This document shows, piece after piece, positions 48,905 through 59,769 of a stretch of DNA of 64,000 nt. Numbering within the stretch: the first letter of the stretch is position 1; the number at the start of each line of letters is the position of its first letter. The position numbers and the translations under genes are program-made. The notes under the pieces are model-generated. The model saw only the letters and a program-made list of their open reading frames with translations. It ran no database searches and was not told the origin of the DNA. The stretch covers positions 54,791,881 to 54,855,880 of the forward strand of contig CM071597.1 in the NCBI GenBank assembly GCA_036435485.1. The letters run 5' to 3'. Origin of the DNA: Saposhnikovia divaricata (taxonomy: Eukaryota > Streptophyta > Magnoliopsida > Apiales > Apiaceae).

Positions 48905-51900
48905 TTATGACTGTTTCTTTTCTCTTGTTGGCATCACCCTTGATTTTCCTTCTTTGGCAGAGTTGGACTCAATCTGTATTTGGAGTTGCCTACAGAAGGC
49001 ATCTTCTTCATAAACCTTTGGATTTAGCTTTTGTTGTAACCATCTCAGGTATTGAGAACTAGCCTTTGGTAGTTGGTCTTCTAACCTGAAGAATCTTCTA
49101 TTACCATCTTCATCCCTGAACTCCATCATCCAGAAGGGTTGAAGGTGGATTTTCTGTCCATTGTATGGGATCTTCATCTTCCTTGGTAGACTTGATGGTG
49201 AGTTCCATTCCCTCCTTATTTGTTCTATTCTGTCCAGTATCTCCCCTTTTGCTATCTTGGAGAACCCTGTGTATCTCTTGATTGCAGGGAACACTTTGGT
49301 TAAGGTCTGATAATTTTCTCCAAGAACCCTTTGTAGTGGCCATGTCCTTTCCTTTCCTCCCTTGTATACAAAGACCAATCTCTCAGGTAAATGTTTATAT
49401 TTGTCAATCCCTCTTACTTCTGACAATTCATCCAGATAAAGATTCATGCCAGAGTATTCTTCAATATCTGCCTGATAGATAAAATCATCCTTGTTTTCCA
49501 AGATTGGCTGCCTGACAATAACAGGTACCCTAGCAACTTGAATTGGTTCCTTTGAAGGTTGCTTCCTTGGTATCCTTTTCTTCTGTATAGGCTTCTGTTG
49601 AGGCTTCAGCAAGAATGAAGGAACCTCAATGGAGTCAAGATTCATTGGTTCCTCTTTAGGTACTATAGGATCACCATGGAAATTCACAGCTGGGTTGAAT
49701 ACTTTTACAGAAGTAGGTTGTGATGAGCCAACTGTCTCCTTGCTTTCAATTTCTGGAGAGACAGGCCTCCTTGCCTTTGCTTTCATTCTCTTAGATTTGG
49801 ATTTGGGGACTGATTTCCCTTTCCTTTTGGATTTGGGGACTTCCTCAGGTTCCCTCATTTCATCCTCTACCTCATCCATTAACTCTTGAGCCAGCCTTGC
49901 TTGCTTCTCATCTGAGTTTTCATATTGATATTCAGTGCTTGGTTGAGATTCTTTTAGCAGCCTTGAAGTCTCTTCTCTCTTGGCTTCAACAAATCTAGGA
50001 TGGCTGTTGGATATGTTTAGAACTTTTCCATTCCTTATGATTACAGCCATCCATTCTCTTACACAACTGTTAGTCTTCTCCTTGAATTCCTTAATTTGCT
50101 TACCCATCAGCTTCTCTTCATCATCCTTGAGAAATGGAAAATCCAGTTGTAACTTGTTCTTCCCATTTGCTTTTGGTGGTGAGTAGGGTCTTGCTTTGAT
50201 GTAGGGTTCAAATTCTTTAACATGAGAAGGCTCAGCATCATAGAATGTAGGAGCCACAATTGCTGGAGTGAGCACCTTCATAATTGTGGTAGATATTGTT
50301 GGAGCTGAGGTTTGGCTAGGGAACAGATTTGATACAATAGATGCATTGATCAATCTTTCTGTCCTCATTATTCTTTCATTGTTCTCCTCTTTCTTCCTTT
50401 GCAGGGCTTCAATCTTGGCTAGCTTTTCCTCTTCTGTCAAGTTTGAGAAATCAAACTCTTCAGATAGAGCTACTTGTACAGGTTTGGATTTGCTGGGGGA
50501 AGCTGTGACAATGAAGTCCTGTGGATTGACCACTATGGTAGGCTGCTGCTCCCCCTCACTTGCTGCTTTCCTTCTTTCAGAAATTAAGATTTGACTTGTA
50601 GTTGCCACAGCCTCTTCCACTTTCTCCCCCTTTTTGTTAGCATCAAGGGTTTGACTAGAAGTTGGGGCTGCAACTAACTTTTCTAGCAGTTGGGTTTGCA
50701 GTTTTTGATGTTGAAGAAATTGCTCCATCTGGGATTCCATCTTTTCCACTCTTGAGTTGAGTAGTTGCACAGACTTAGCCAGGTTGTCTTCTTTGATGAA
50801 CCTTTGTTGCAACACCCTCTGAGTGGCTGTAGGAGCTAGTTGCTCTAACTTGGAATCCACAGAGATCTTCACATCCTTGATTTCTTGTTTGACCTCCTCT
50901 AAGTTGGATCTCTGAATCACCATTTGCATCTTTTGTAACTTAAGGGAGTCAATTGCCTGTTGAAGAACAACCTTTCTCTGTGGATCTGCTTCTGGGTGCT
51001 CAGCCTGGGCAGATTTATATTGCCTTATGATTTCCACATCAAGTTGATGATAGGTGTAGTTGTGAGCAAATTTAAAATCATGAATATTGCTACCACCTTC
51101 ATCTTCAGGGCTCTGGCTGTCTTCATCTTCAGAATCTTCAAATTCTTCACTCTCAGCAGTGGTTGGCAGAGCTTCTAAAGATTCCTTAGCTCTAATTAGA
51201 GACTGTGAGGTGTGCACTAGGTGCATTGCCTCCTCTGCTTCCACATTGCCCTGTTGTGCCAGAATTTGATAGGCAGGAACAGGGTGAGTAAAGGTTTCAG
51301 CATCCAAAGAAATGGAGTCAATCATGGACTGATATTCTCTTTGAAATTCCATTTCCTTGGCTGCATCCTCAACCTCCATTGACTCACTAGCAATGGCTGC
51401 TTCTTCCATCCTTATTTCTCCTGTAGTCCCTTCTCTCCTCTCATCTCTCTTTTCTTGCATCAAGGGCTCCCCTTGGCTCACACCTCTCACACCCTCACCT
51501 TCACCTACTAAGGTGGAACTCTCAGTCTCTCCTTTTGCCTGACCGGAAGAAATGGCCAGCCTCTCATTATTTAGCTCTCCTTTTGCCTGCTCATAAGGCA
51601 ACCTCTCACTCCCTTCCCTCAATCCTAAAAGTGTTTCAACTACTGAGAACTCCTCCACACTTGACACAGGAATGTCAGATATAGCAGTGGTAGAGTGAGT
51701 TATCAACGGATAAGGAATATCCGTTGATGGAGCAGTTATAGCTGTCAACGGATGGCTAGACAGAGGCGCATCCGTTGATGGAGAAACACTTGTCAACGGA
51801 TGAAGGATATCCGTTGAGGAAGGAATAATTTTATCCGTTGAAGAGAAAACCAACACTGAATCTGTGGAGATTGATTTTAAGTTCGAGGCCACAGTCTGTG

Positions 51901-53434
51901 TTGAGAATTCTGGAAGGGAAGATTGATGGTCCAACAAATCATCTAAAAGATGATGACCACCAATTGCAGAGTGGGGCTTCTCCAAGAATCTTAAAGATGG
52001 AGAATCAGGAATTGATGTAGATATCATATCCACATCCAGAGATGGAGTTGGTGATGGTGGATTGTAATGTGTATCGATTTGAAGATTAAGATCAAGGGGC
52101 TGTGACTCCACATTTATTGAAGCCACATCAAACTGAGTTTGAGAAGGTACAGTTTCCTGTACTGTGTGTGCACCCTGTGATTCCCCTGTGGTTTTAGATT
52201 TCACTCTTCTTCCATAGGTTTTGGAGAGTGGGCTATTTGTGTCTCTAACCCTCTTGTGCAGTGTTCCTTGTGGGGAACTTGATTCAATAGTCACACTCTG
52301 TTGAGAGAGTGTAACTAGAATTTGGCTTGTAGTTACATTAGCAGTCTTTTGAGAGATTGAAATGGTGGTTGCACTCATCTCTCCTTCCTTATCCTTAGGG
52401 CTTCTTTGATGTTCACCCCGTCCCTCACCGCTCACTACCACCTTCACACTCCCCTCACGAGTTTTGGTAGATTTTACAACAGGTGTCTTTAGAGAGACAC
52501 TTGAGGTTTGCTTACTAGAATGTGATTTTGGAACTCTGGATTTGGTCACTTTGGTAGGAGCCTGTTTGGTCACAACTACAGACTCCATTGTGACACTAGA
52601 AGGCAAAGAAATTTGGGGGTTGGAGATAGGGGTTTCAGAGTTAGAAATGGTTACCTGAACAATTGGTAGATATACCAATTGTACTCCTGCATTGAGGTTC
52701 ATTCGAATTAGGTCACTTAAGACTCTCTTCTCCTGAACAAAACATTGGAACTTGCTATCCGGGTTAGCAATGGATAGCTCATTCTCAGATACATGCAGTG
52801 CTAAGAGCATTAAAAATCTAGCAAAGTAGATATTCTTGCTCCTAGTTCCATTTTTACCTAACTTTGCAGCTATCTCATACATAACTAATGTGCCAAAATT
52901 ATAGAATTTATCATTTAAGAGCATACACATCATAGTTAGCATGGATTGGGTAACAGCATCAAAATTACTAATTTTGCCTGAAAAAGTTTTAATGAAGGCA
53001 TCACAGAAATAGCTCCATTCTTTAACCATTCCTTTCCTAACAATTTTCCCTAAGTTTTCAGTACTAAGGGCATAATTAATAGAATTAAGCATGGCAACAA
53101 TTTCAGCATCAGTGGGTACTTTCAGACAGTTATTCTCAGGCAATTTTAAACAAGCAGTTATTACATCAGAATTAACTACATAGTTTTTACCTTTTAAAGA
53201 AAATGCAATTGTACCGTCTGTGCCATTGTACTCAGCAGATGTCCACATTTCTTCAATTACCTCGTGGATTAAGGGAGTGGTGGCAGTCATAGCATATGAC
53301 AGTTTGCATTTCTTCACAAAACTCATCAAAGTGTGGTAAGCTTCTGGAGCATTCACTGTGTCAACAAAGGCCGCGAAATTGTTCTTCTCATAGGTAAACC
53401 CAGTGGAGGACATCATCTTAACAATGGGCGCCAT
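48905..53434 (-). CDS. Extra ORF of the SIRE-type element, 1509 aa, unknown function
   Basis: A single uninterrupted frame from MAPIVKMMSSTGFTYEKNNF to the stop, located 3' of pol where SIRE elements carry an env-like or additional ORF. Visible parts: a folded-looking N-terminal domain (about residues 1-250; EAYHTLMSFVKKCKLSYAM, CDAFIKTFSGKISNFDAV, NIYFARFLMLLALHV); a long Ser/Thr/Pro-rich stretch with STD and HPLT repeats (about 530-580); acidic segments; a coiled coil (about 870-960; NSRVEKMESQMEQFLQHQKL); KR-rich patches resembling nuclear signals (PKSKRKGKSVPKSKSKRMKA); and a second globular-looking C-terminal domain (about 1290-1490; ERLVFVYKGGKERTWPLQRV, WMMEFRDEDGNRRFFRLEDQ). No signal peptide or membrane segment, so not a classical envelope protein. 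I do not recognise its function. Confidence 0.85.
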   Translation of the reverse strand: MAPIVKMMSSTGFTYEKNNFAAFVDTVNAPEAYHTLMSFVKKCKLSYAMTATTPLIHEVIEEMWTSAEYNGTDGTIAFSLKGKNYVVNSDVITACLKLPENNCLKVPTDAEIVAMLNSINYALSTENLGKIVRKGMVKEWSYFCDAFIKTFSGKISNFDAVTQSMLTMMCMLLNDKFYNFGTLVMYEIAAKLGKNGTRSKNIYFARFLMLLALHVSENELSIANPDSKFQCFVQEKRVLSDLIRMNLNAGVQLVYLPIVQVTISNSETPISNPQISLPSSVTMESVVVTKQAPTKVTKSRVPKSHSSKQTSSVSLKTPVVKSTKTREGSVKVVVSGEGRGEHQRSPKDKEGEMSATTISISQKTANVTTSQILVTLSQQSVTIESSSPQGTLHKRVRDTNSPLSKTYGRRVKSKTTGESQGAHTVQETVPSQTQFDVASINVESQPLDLNLQIDTHYNPPSPTPSLDVDMISTSIPDSPSLRFLEKPHSAIGGHHLLDDLLDHQSSLPEFSTQTVASNLKSISTDSVLVFSSTDKIIPSSTDILHPLTSVSPSTDAPLSSHPLTAITAPSTDIPYPLITHSTTAISDIPVSSVEEFSVVETLLGLREGSERLPYEQAKGELNNERLAISSGQAKGETESSTLVGEGEGVRGVSQGEPLMQEKRDERREGTTGEIRMEEAAIASESMEVEDAAKEMEFQREYQSMIDSISLDAETFTHPVPAYQILAQQGNVEAEEAMHLVHTSQSLIRAKESLEALPTTAESEEFEDSEDEDSQSPEDEGGSNIHDFKFAHNYTYHQLDVEIIRQYKSAQAEHPEADPQRKVVLQQAIDSLKLQKMQMVIQRSNLEEVKQEIKDVKISVDSKLEQLAPTATQRVLQQRFIKEDNLAKSVQLLNSRVEKMESQMEQFLQHQKLQTQLLEKLVAAPTSSQTLDANKKGEKVEEAVATTSQILISERRKAASEGEQQPTIVVNPQDFIVTASPSKSKPVQVALSEEFDFSNLTEEEKLAKIEALQRKKEENNERIMRTERLINASIVSNLFPSQTSAPTISTTIMKVLTPAIVAPTFYDAEPSHVKEFEPYIKARPYSPPKANGKNKLQLDFPFLKDDEEKLMGKQIKEFKEKTNSCVREWMAVIIRNGKVLNISNSHPRFVEAKREETSRLLKESQPSTEYQYENSDEKQARLAQELMDEVEDEMREPEEVPKSKRKGKSVPKSKSKRMKAKARRPVSPEIESKETVGSSQPTSVKVFNPAVNFHGDPIVPKEEPMNLDSIEVPSFLLKPQQKPIQKKRIPRKQPSKEPIQVARVPVIVRQPILENKDDFIYQADIEEYSGMNLYLDELSEVRGIDKYKHLPERLVFVYKGGKERTWPLQRVLGENYQTLTKVFPAIKRYTGFSKIAKGEILDRIEQIRREWNSPSSLPRKMKIPYNGQKIHLQPFWMMEFRDEDGNRRFFRLEDQLPKASSQYLRWLQQKLNPKVYEEDAFCRQLQIQIESNSAKEGKSRVMPTREKKQS

Positions 53435-53936
53435 TAAAGTGTTTGAACTTTGGTTACAGAGAGTTTTAGAGAAGAAGATGCAGTTAACTTTTGATATGCT
53501 TGAAAATGAATAAAAGTGATATGTGAGAGTACAAGTCAGCCTTTTATATTTTTCAAGAATTAAAAATGAAATAATTAAAAGTAATTACTCCATTGGTCAA
53601 AAGTAACTGTCAGATAATAAATGAAAAGAAAATAAGTACAGCCATGATTAGATATACACGGTTACCAACGGTTATAAAAAAAATGTATATCAACGGATAT
53701 AGAATGAACGGTTGAGATACAGTTTATCCGTTGATGACGTGGATAGCCTGTTACCCGTTGACATGCGAAAATCTAGTAATGTGTTTATACTATCAACGGA
53801 TAAAAGGATATCCGTTGATAAGCTAATTTTGCCTTAGACAAAATTTCTGCAGAAAATTTTTCTGAAAGTTTTAACTTTCAAGTAAATCAAAACACATTTC
53901 TAGCTTCAATGCAGTGAAATCAAATATCACTAGGAA
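53435..53936 (-). other. Spacer between pol and the long extra ORF
   Basis: 502 bp, non-coding. It holds four exact CCGTTGA/TCAACGG motifs (53695-53830) plus variants. It may carry signals for expression of the downstream ORF, such as a splice acceptor or promoter; this is not proven. Confidence 0.5.
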
Positions 53937-56900
53937 TTATGACAAGTTAAGCATACCTAGCTCACCTACCAATCTTGTGAATGTGGATTCATCAAGAGGC
54001 TTGGTGAAGATATCTGCAAGCTGCATTTCACTTGGCACAAAGTGCATTTCTACTGTACCATTCATCACATGTTCTCTAATGAAGTGGTATTTGATGTCAA
54101 TGTGCTTGGTTCTCGAATGTTGCACTGGATTCCCTGTGATGGCAATAGCACTTGTGTTGTCACAGAAAATTGGAATCTTCTCAACTTTTAGACCATAGTC
54201 AATGAGTTGGTTTCTCATCCATAGAATCTGTGCACAACAGCTTCCAGTAGCAATGTACTCAGCTTCAGCTGTAGAAGTGAAGACTGAGTTTTGTTTCTTA
54301 CTGAACCATGAAACAAGCCTGTTTCCTAGAAATTGACAGGAACCTGTAGTACTTTTCCTATCAACTCTGCAACCTGCATAATCTGCATCTGAATAGCCAG
54401 TTAGATCAAAACCAGATTCTCTTGGGTACCAAATGCCAAGGTTTGGTGTTCCCTTGAGATACCTGAAAATTCTTTTAATAGCTATTAAGTGAGACTCTCT
54501 AGGGTCAGCTTGAAATCTAGCACAAAGACAAGTAGAAAACATTATATCAGGTCTACTAGCTGTTAGGTATAGAAGTGAACCTACCATGCCTCTATAGCTT
54601 GAGATGTCCACGGACTTTTCCTTAGTATTCAACTCAAGCTTAGTTGCAGTGGCCATAGGTGTTTTAGCAGATGTACAATACATTAAGTCAAATTTCTTTA
54701 AGAGATCATAAATATATTTTGTTTGACTTATGAAAATGCCCTCATTAACTTGCTTTACTTGTAGGCCAAGAAAGTAAGTTAATTCACCCATCATGCTCAT
54801 TTCATACCTACTTTGCATAAGTTTGGCAAACTTTTTGCAAAGCTTCTCATCTGTAGACCCAAAAATGATATCATCTACATAGATTTGAACAAGTATTGAA
54901 GAGCCATTAATATTCCTATGAAATAAGGTTTTATCTACTGTACCTCTAGTGAAGTGATTCTCCAAAAGAAATTGAGATAAAGTGTCATACCAGGCTCTTG
55001 GTGCTTGCTTCAAACCATAAAGTGCTTTCATGAGAAGATATACATATCTTGGAAATTCTGGATCCTCAAAGCCAGGAGGTTGATGGACATAGACCTCTTC
55101 TTCCAGTTCCACATTTAGAAAGGCACTTTTGACATCCATCTGATAGACTTTGAAATTGGCATGTGCTGTATAGGCTAGAAAGATTCTTATTGCCTCAAGT
55201 CTTGCCAGTGGAGCAAGAGTTTCATCAAAATCTATTCCTTCTTCTTGAGAGTAGCCCTTTGCCACTAATCTAGCTTTATTCCTCACAATTATGCCATTTT
55301 CTCCTGTCTTATTCTTGAGAACCCATTTAGTACCTATGACACTTCTATCATCAGGTTTGGGCACAAGTTTCCATACTTTATTTCTTTCAAATTGGTTTAG
55401 TTCTTCTTGCATTGCTAACACCCAATCTGGATCTAGAAGGGCATCTTCCACTTTCTTAGTTTCCTCTTGAGACAGGAAGCTACTGTATAGACATTCTGCT
55501 TGAGTGGCCCTTCTAGTTTGGACTCTTGAATTTGATTCACCAATGATTAACTCAAATGGATGATTTCTAGTCCATTTTCTTGCAGGTGGAAGGTTGATCT
55601 TGATGAGGTTGCTTCATTTCCATGAGCATGATCATGTTGATTTAGCATTGAATTTTGACCTTGAGAAACTCCCCCTGAGTTTGTTGTCCTTGCTGAATTA
55701 TGAAGTTGACTGTCAATGGATGCATCATTTTGCCTGTCGACGGATGCTTGAGAATATCTGTCAACGGATGCATCTCTAATAGTGTCAATGGATGTTGCAG
55801 AATGACTGTCAACGGATGTTGCAGAATGACTGTCAACGGATTCTTCTTTTTCAGTGTAAGCATCACTTCTAGTTGGTATAACAGCTCTAGGTGGATCTCT
55901 GTGGTCATGATCTTCATTTTCCTCATCATCATCATAGTACATTCTTCCTTCACCTTCATTCTCAAATTCCAACTTTTCATGGTAACCTTCATCATTTAGG
56001 CCTAGAATATTTTGATCATCAAACACAACATGTACAGATTCCATAACAATGTTGGTTCTTAGATTGTAGACCTTGTAGGCTTTCCCTGCTGCATATCCAA
56101 CGAAAATAGCTTCATCTGCCTTTGCTTCAAATTTGCACACAAGTTATCTCCATTATTCCTTAGCACAAAACACTTACATCCAAAGACATGTAGGAAAGCT
56201 AAAGTTGGTTTCTTGTTGGTTAATAACTGATAAGGAGTCATTCCTCTAGCTTGATTGACCAAGGAAATATTCTGAGTAAAGCATGCAGTGTTGACAGCTT
56301 CAGCCCAGAAATATGTTGGTAACCTTGATTCACTTAACATTGTTCTAGCTGCTTCAATGAGAGTTCTGTTTTTCCTTTCAACAACCCCATTTTGTTGAGG
56401 TGTTCTGGCAGCAGAAAACTCATGGACAATTCCATTCTCTTCACAGAAAATCTTCATTGTGGAATTCTTAAATTCAGTACCATTGTCACTCCTGATTCTT
56501 TGTACTCTGTCTTCAGAACCATTGTTTAGTATTCTGAGGTGATTGATGATGATTTCACTTGCACAATCCTTGGAGTGCAGGAAGAAGGTCCATGTGAACT
56601 TAGAAAAATCATCTACAATCACTAGACAGTATTTCTTCTTTAAAATAGACATGACATTTACTGGACCAAATAAATCCATATGCAGCAATTGAAGAGGCTT
56701 AACAATGGATGACTCTGTCTTGCTTTTGAAGGATGATTTCTTTTGTTTCCCTAATTGGCAGGCATCACACAGCCCATCTCTGACAAACTCCAATTGAGGG
56801 ATTCCTCTAGCAAGATCCTTTCTTACCAAATCATTCATAACTTTAAAATTCAAATGTGACAGCTTCTTATGCCATAGCCAACTCTCATCCTTACTTGATT

Positions 56901-57381
56901 TGCTGAAGAGACAAGTAATGGATTCTGAGCATGCTGAATTGAAGTCAGCTATGTAAACATTTCCTTTTCTAAAGCCTGTCAATACCACATTGTTGTCTTC
57001 CTTGGCAGAAACAACACAGGCTTCTTTTGTGAACTTTACTTCATAGTCTTTGTCACAAATCTGACTGACACTCAGCAAATTGTGCTTCAAACCTTCAACT
57101 AAAGCCACTTCTTCAATGATGACATTGTCCTTTGAAATCAGGCCATATCCCTTAGTATATCCTTTGCTGTCATCTCCAAAGGTAATTCTAGGGCCATCTC
57201 CTTCCTTGAACTCTGTGAGCAGGGTTGAATCTCCTGTCATGTGCCTAGAGCATCCACTGTCTAGGTACCATAGATTCCTTCTATTTCCCAGCACACATTT
57301 CAAAAACAAATCAAGTTGATTTTGGTACCCAAGCTTCCTTGGGTCCTTTCTTGTTAGCCTTTGACTTTGCACTCTTAGCAT
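53937..57381 (-). pseudogene. SIRE-type copia pol (protease-integrase-RT-RNase H), frameshifted
   Basis: Order of motifs on minus: protease WYLDSGCSRHMTGD; pre-integrase finger LWHKKLSHLNF ... CDACQLGK; integrase LHMDLFGPV, RSDNGTEFKN and NGVVERKNRTL. The first frame shifts near 56140, where the frame through GKAYKVYNLRTNIVMESVHV continues. The linker (55860-55690) is rich in SVD/SID repeats made by CCGTTGA motifs. A second shift lies near 55600. RT has NKARLVAKGYSQEEGIDF, MDVKSAFLN and YVDDIIFG; RNase H has GYSDADYAG, AEYIA and TKHIDIKYHFIRE. pol lies in a different frame from gag. Two frameshifts within pol indicate this copy cannot make its own enzymes unless the breaks are sequencing errors. 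Confidence 0.88.
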
Positions 57382-59740
57382 TCTTCAACTTAGGTGTAGA
57401 TGCTTGAGTGACGGGGTTTGACAAATGCTCATTTGCATGAATATTGGATGCATGCATGTGTGGAAAATTGGCATACATATTATTCATGTTAGGTATATTC
57501 CATGACATTTGTGGCACATTCATAGATTGAAAGTAAGGATTAGACACATATGGCATGTTCACATATGGATTTGAAAAACTAGCATTTTGATACAAACCAG
57601 GCATTGCAGGCATACATGGCATTGGTTGAGGTACATGAACAGGAGCCTTGTTGACAATCTTGCAATTAGAAGATAGATGATTGACACTATTACAATTACT
57701 ACAAGTTTTCCTAGGAGCAAACTTGTCAGGAGAGTAATTGTTTTTCTTGTTGATGCCTATCTTACCATTTCTGTTCTTTTTCTTTTTATCCTCAATTTCT
57801 ACCTTTTCATTATCTGATTTACCAACAGCCTTTTTGTTGTGTAAATCACCTGCCTTAGCCTTCCCACTGGATTTGGTTTTGCTGCACTCACCACTAACAA
57901 AATTCTTGTTGACTGGACCATACTTGATATCCAGTTTCCTAAGTTCCTTCTTACTAACAAACTTTTTGTTAGTCGACAGATACCTCTCATCCGTTGACGG
58001 TTCATCTGTCAACGGATGATCACTATCCGTTGATTCAAAAATAGTCTCTAGATCCTCAAGGCCAGGTTCTAGCTCCTTTTTCTTTTGAGTCCAGGTATCC
58101 TTCACAAATGATTCTATTCCCTGAACTTCTATTATGTTTTGAGAAATATTCCTACAACTTTGAAATTTAGCAATTACCCCTTGTTCTTTTTCAAGCTGGT
58201 CTTTTAAAATCAGTTCTCTTTTTAACACAGCTTCAAGTTCACTTTTAGCATTATTGCAATCAACTCTCATTTTCTCAAATTCTAGAAATTGAGTTTCTAG
58301 AGCAGCATTTCTATCACTTAAAAACATATTAGACTCTTTAATCCTATTGTTCTCTTTAGTAAGTGATTTAAGAGTAACACTTAAGTGATATAGTTCAGTA
58401 GACATTTCATCTATAACACTATTGCATTCCTCTTTGGTGAGCTCAGAGAGATTAGTAGAAAATACCTGATTTCTAGCTGAACTTGCTTCCTGCTCTCCAG
58501 AATCAGCCATTAAAGCAAGGTTGACTAACTCAACATCATCATCAGAATGATTGTCATCAACAGCCCAGTCATACTCTTGGGTCAAGAATGCCTTTCCTTT
58601 CTGCCTGAGAAGATCAAAATATTTCTTCTTATAGTCAACAGCCTCAGTTGACTTTCCCTTGTTCTCAGATTTAGGTTTCCTGCATTCACTTATCATGTGA
58701 CCAGCAATTCCACAATTGTAGCATTTAATTTTGGATTTATCCACATAGTTGCTTGTGGAAAAATCCTTGTTAAATGGCTTGGCCACCCCAGAGTTTCTCT
58801 TGAATTTCAGCTTAGAGAATCTCCTAGATAGAAAAGCTAAGTGCTCATCTATCTCATCCAATTCATCCTGCTGAAGAGCATTCAATTCCTCAGACACCTT
58901 TTCCTTGCTCCTGCTTGATTCTGCTCTACCTTTACAAACCTCCCTGTTTGGTGTAGAACTAGCAGTTTCTGTCCTTTCCTCCTTTTGCTCCAAGTTGGCA
59001 ACAAGTGCAACTGACCCACTTTTCTTTTGAGACTTCTCAATCTCTTCATCCTGCTCCATTTCCAGCTCATAGGTCTTTAAAGTTCCATAGAGCCTTTCAA
59101 GAGTAAATGTCTTGTACTCTTGAGTGTTTCTTAGAGAAACAGTCATTGGCTTCCATTCCTTGGGCAGTGATCTCAGAAATTTGAGATTAGAATCTTTAAC
59201 TTGATAGATTCTTCCATACAGTTTCAAACCATTTAGTAGCTTTTGAAATCTACTAAATGTATCATTCAATGTTTCTCCACTCTTAAAGTGAAAATGTTCA
59301 TACTGTTGGATTAGTAGTTGCATCTTGTTTTCCCTTACCTGTTCTGTTCCTTCACACAGGGTTTGAACAGTGTCCCATACTTCCTTGGCGGTAGTACAGT
59401 TAATAACATTGTCAACCATGTCTGTTTCTAGACCATTGAACAGAATATTCATGGTCTTTTTGTCTTTGTGGACTTCTGCAATATCTTCAAGACTCCACTC
59501 AGAAACAGGTTTGGGAATGAGAGTGTCAGGCACATCATCAGCCAGGCCAACTCTTGTTTCTGTCTTCATTGGAACGTGAGGACCCTTGTCAATGCAATCC
59601 ACAAAGCCCTCATCAATAGACGAGAGATGTAGACGCATTTTTACTTTCCAGTGAAAGTAATTTTCTCTATCAAGAACTGGAATCTTTACTCCATAATCCT
59701 TCTTAGACATGTTGGAAGTGTGTTGATCTTTAAACTTCAA
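57311..59740 (-). CDS. SIRE-type copia gag polyprotein, intact (809 aa)
   Basis: Starts MKFKDQHTSN; a second ATG (MSKKDYGVKIPVLDRENYF) is nearby. The N-terminal half is the copia gag (UBN2-like) fold, with NYFHWKVKMRLHL, TAKEVWDTVQTLCEG and ETLNDTFSRFQKLLNGLKL. A CCHC knuckle CYNCGIAGHMISEC is followed by a long coiled coil (about residues 430-560) and a second CCHC knuckle, CSNCNSVNHLSSNC. The gene encodes the nucleocapsid/capsid precursor. Two knuckles and a long spacer make it larger than typical copia gags. Three CCGTTGA-type motifs lie in its coding DNA (57980-58035), read as HPLTD or STD. The TGA stop overlaps pol, which is in another frame. Confidence 0.9.
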   Translation of the reverse strand: MKFKDQHTSNMSKKDYGVKIPVLDRENYFHWKVKMRLHLSSIDEGFVDCIDKGPHVPMKTETRVGLADDVPDTLIPKPVSEWSLEDIAEVHKDKKTMNILFNGLETDMVDNVINCTTAKEVWDTVQTLCEGTEQVRENKMQLLIQQYEHFHFKSGETLNDTFSRFQKLLNGLKLYGRIYQVKDSNLKFLRSLPKEWKPMTVSLRNTQEYKTFTLERLYGTLKTYELEMEQDEEIEKSQKKSGSVALVANLEQKEERTETASSTPNREVCKGRAESSRSKEKVSEELNALQQDELDEIDEHLAFLSRRFSKLKFKRNSGVAKPFNKDFSTSNYVDKSKIKCYNCGIAGHMISECRKPKSENKGKSTEAVDYKKKYFDLLRQKGKAFLTQEYDWAVDDNHSDDDVELVNLALMADSGEQEASSARNQVFSTNLSELTKEECNSVIDEMSTELYHLSVTLKSLTKENNRIKESNMFLSDRNAALETQFLEFEKMRVDCNNAKSELEAVLKRELILKDQLEKEQGVIAKFQSCRNISQNIIEVQGIESFVKDTWTQKKKELEPGLEDLETIFESTDSDHPLTDEPSTDERYLSTNKKFVSKKELRKLDIKYGPVNKNFVSGECSKTKSSGKAKAGDLHNKKAVGKSDNEKVEIEDKKKKNRNGKIGINKKNNYSPDKFAPRKTCSNCNSVNHLSSNCKIVNKAPVHVPQPMPCMPAMPGLYQNASFSNPYVNMPYVSNPYFQSMNVPQMSWNIPNMNNMYANFPHMHASNIHANEHLSNPVTQASTPKLKNAKSAKSKANKKGPKEAWVPKST

Positions 59741-59755
59741 ATATGTTAGAAGCTT

Positions 59756-59767
59756 GCTCTGATACCA
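59756..59767 (-). promoter_or_regulatory. Primer binding site (tRNA-iMet)
   Basis: Minus strand TGGTATCAGAGC, two bases after the 5' LTR end. Confidence 0.93.
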
Positions 59768-59769
59768 AT

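Noticed and set aside
48905..53434. Envelope-like protein
   Set aside because: No signal peptide, membrane-spanning segment or fusion-like region visible; position alone does not justify the name.
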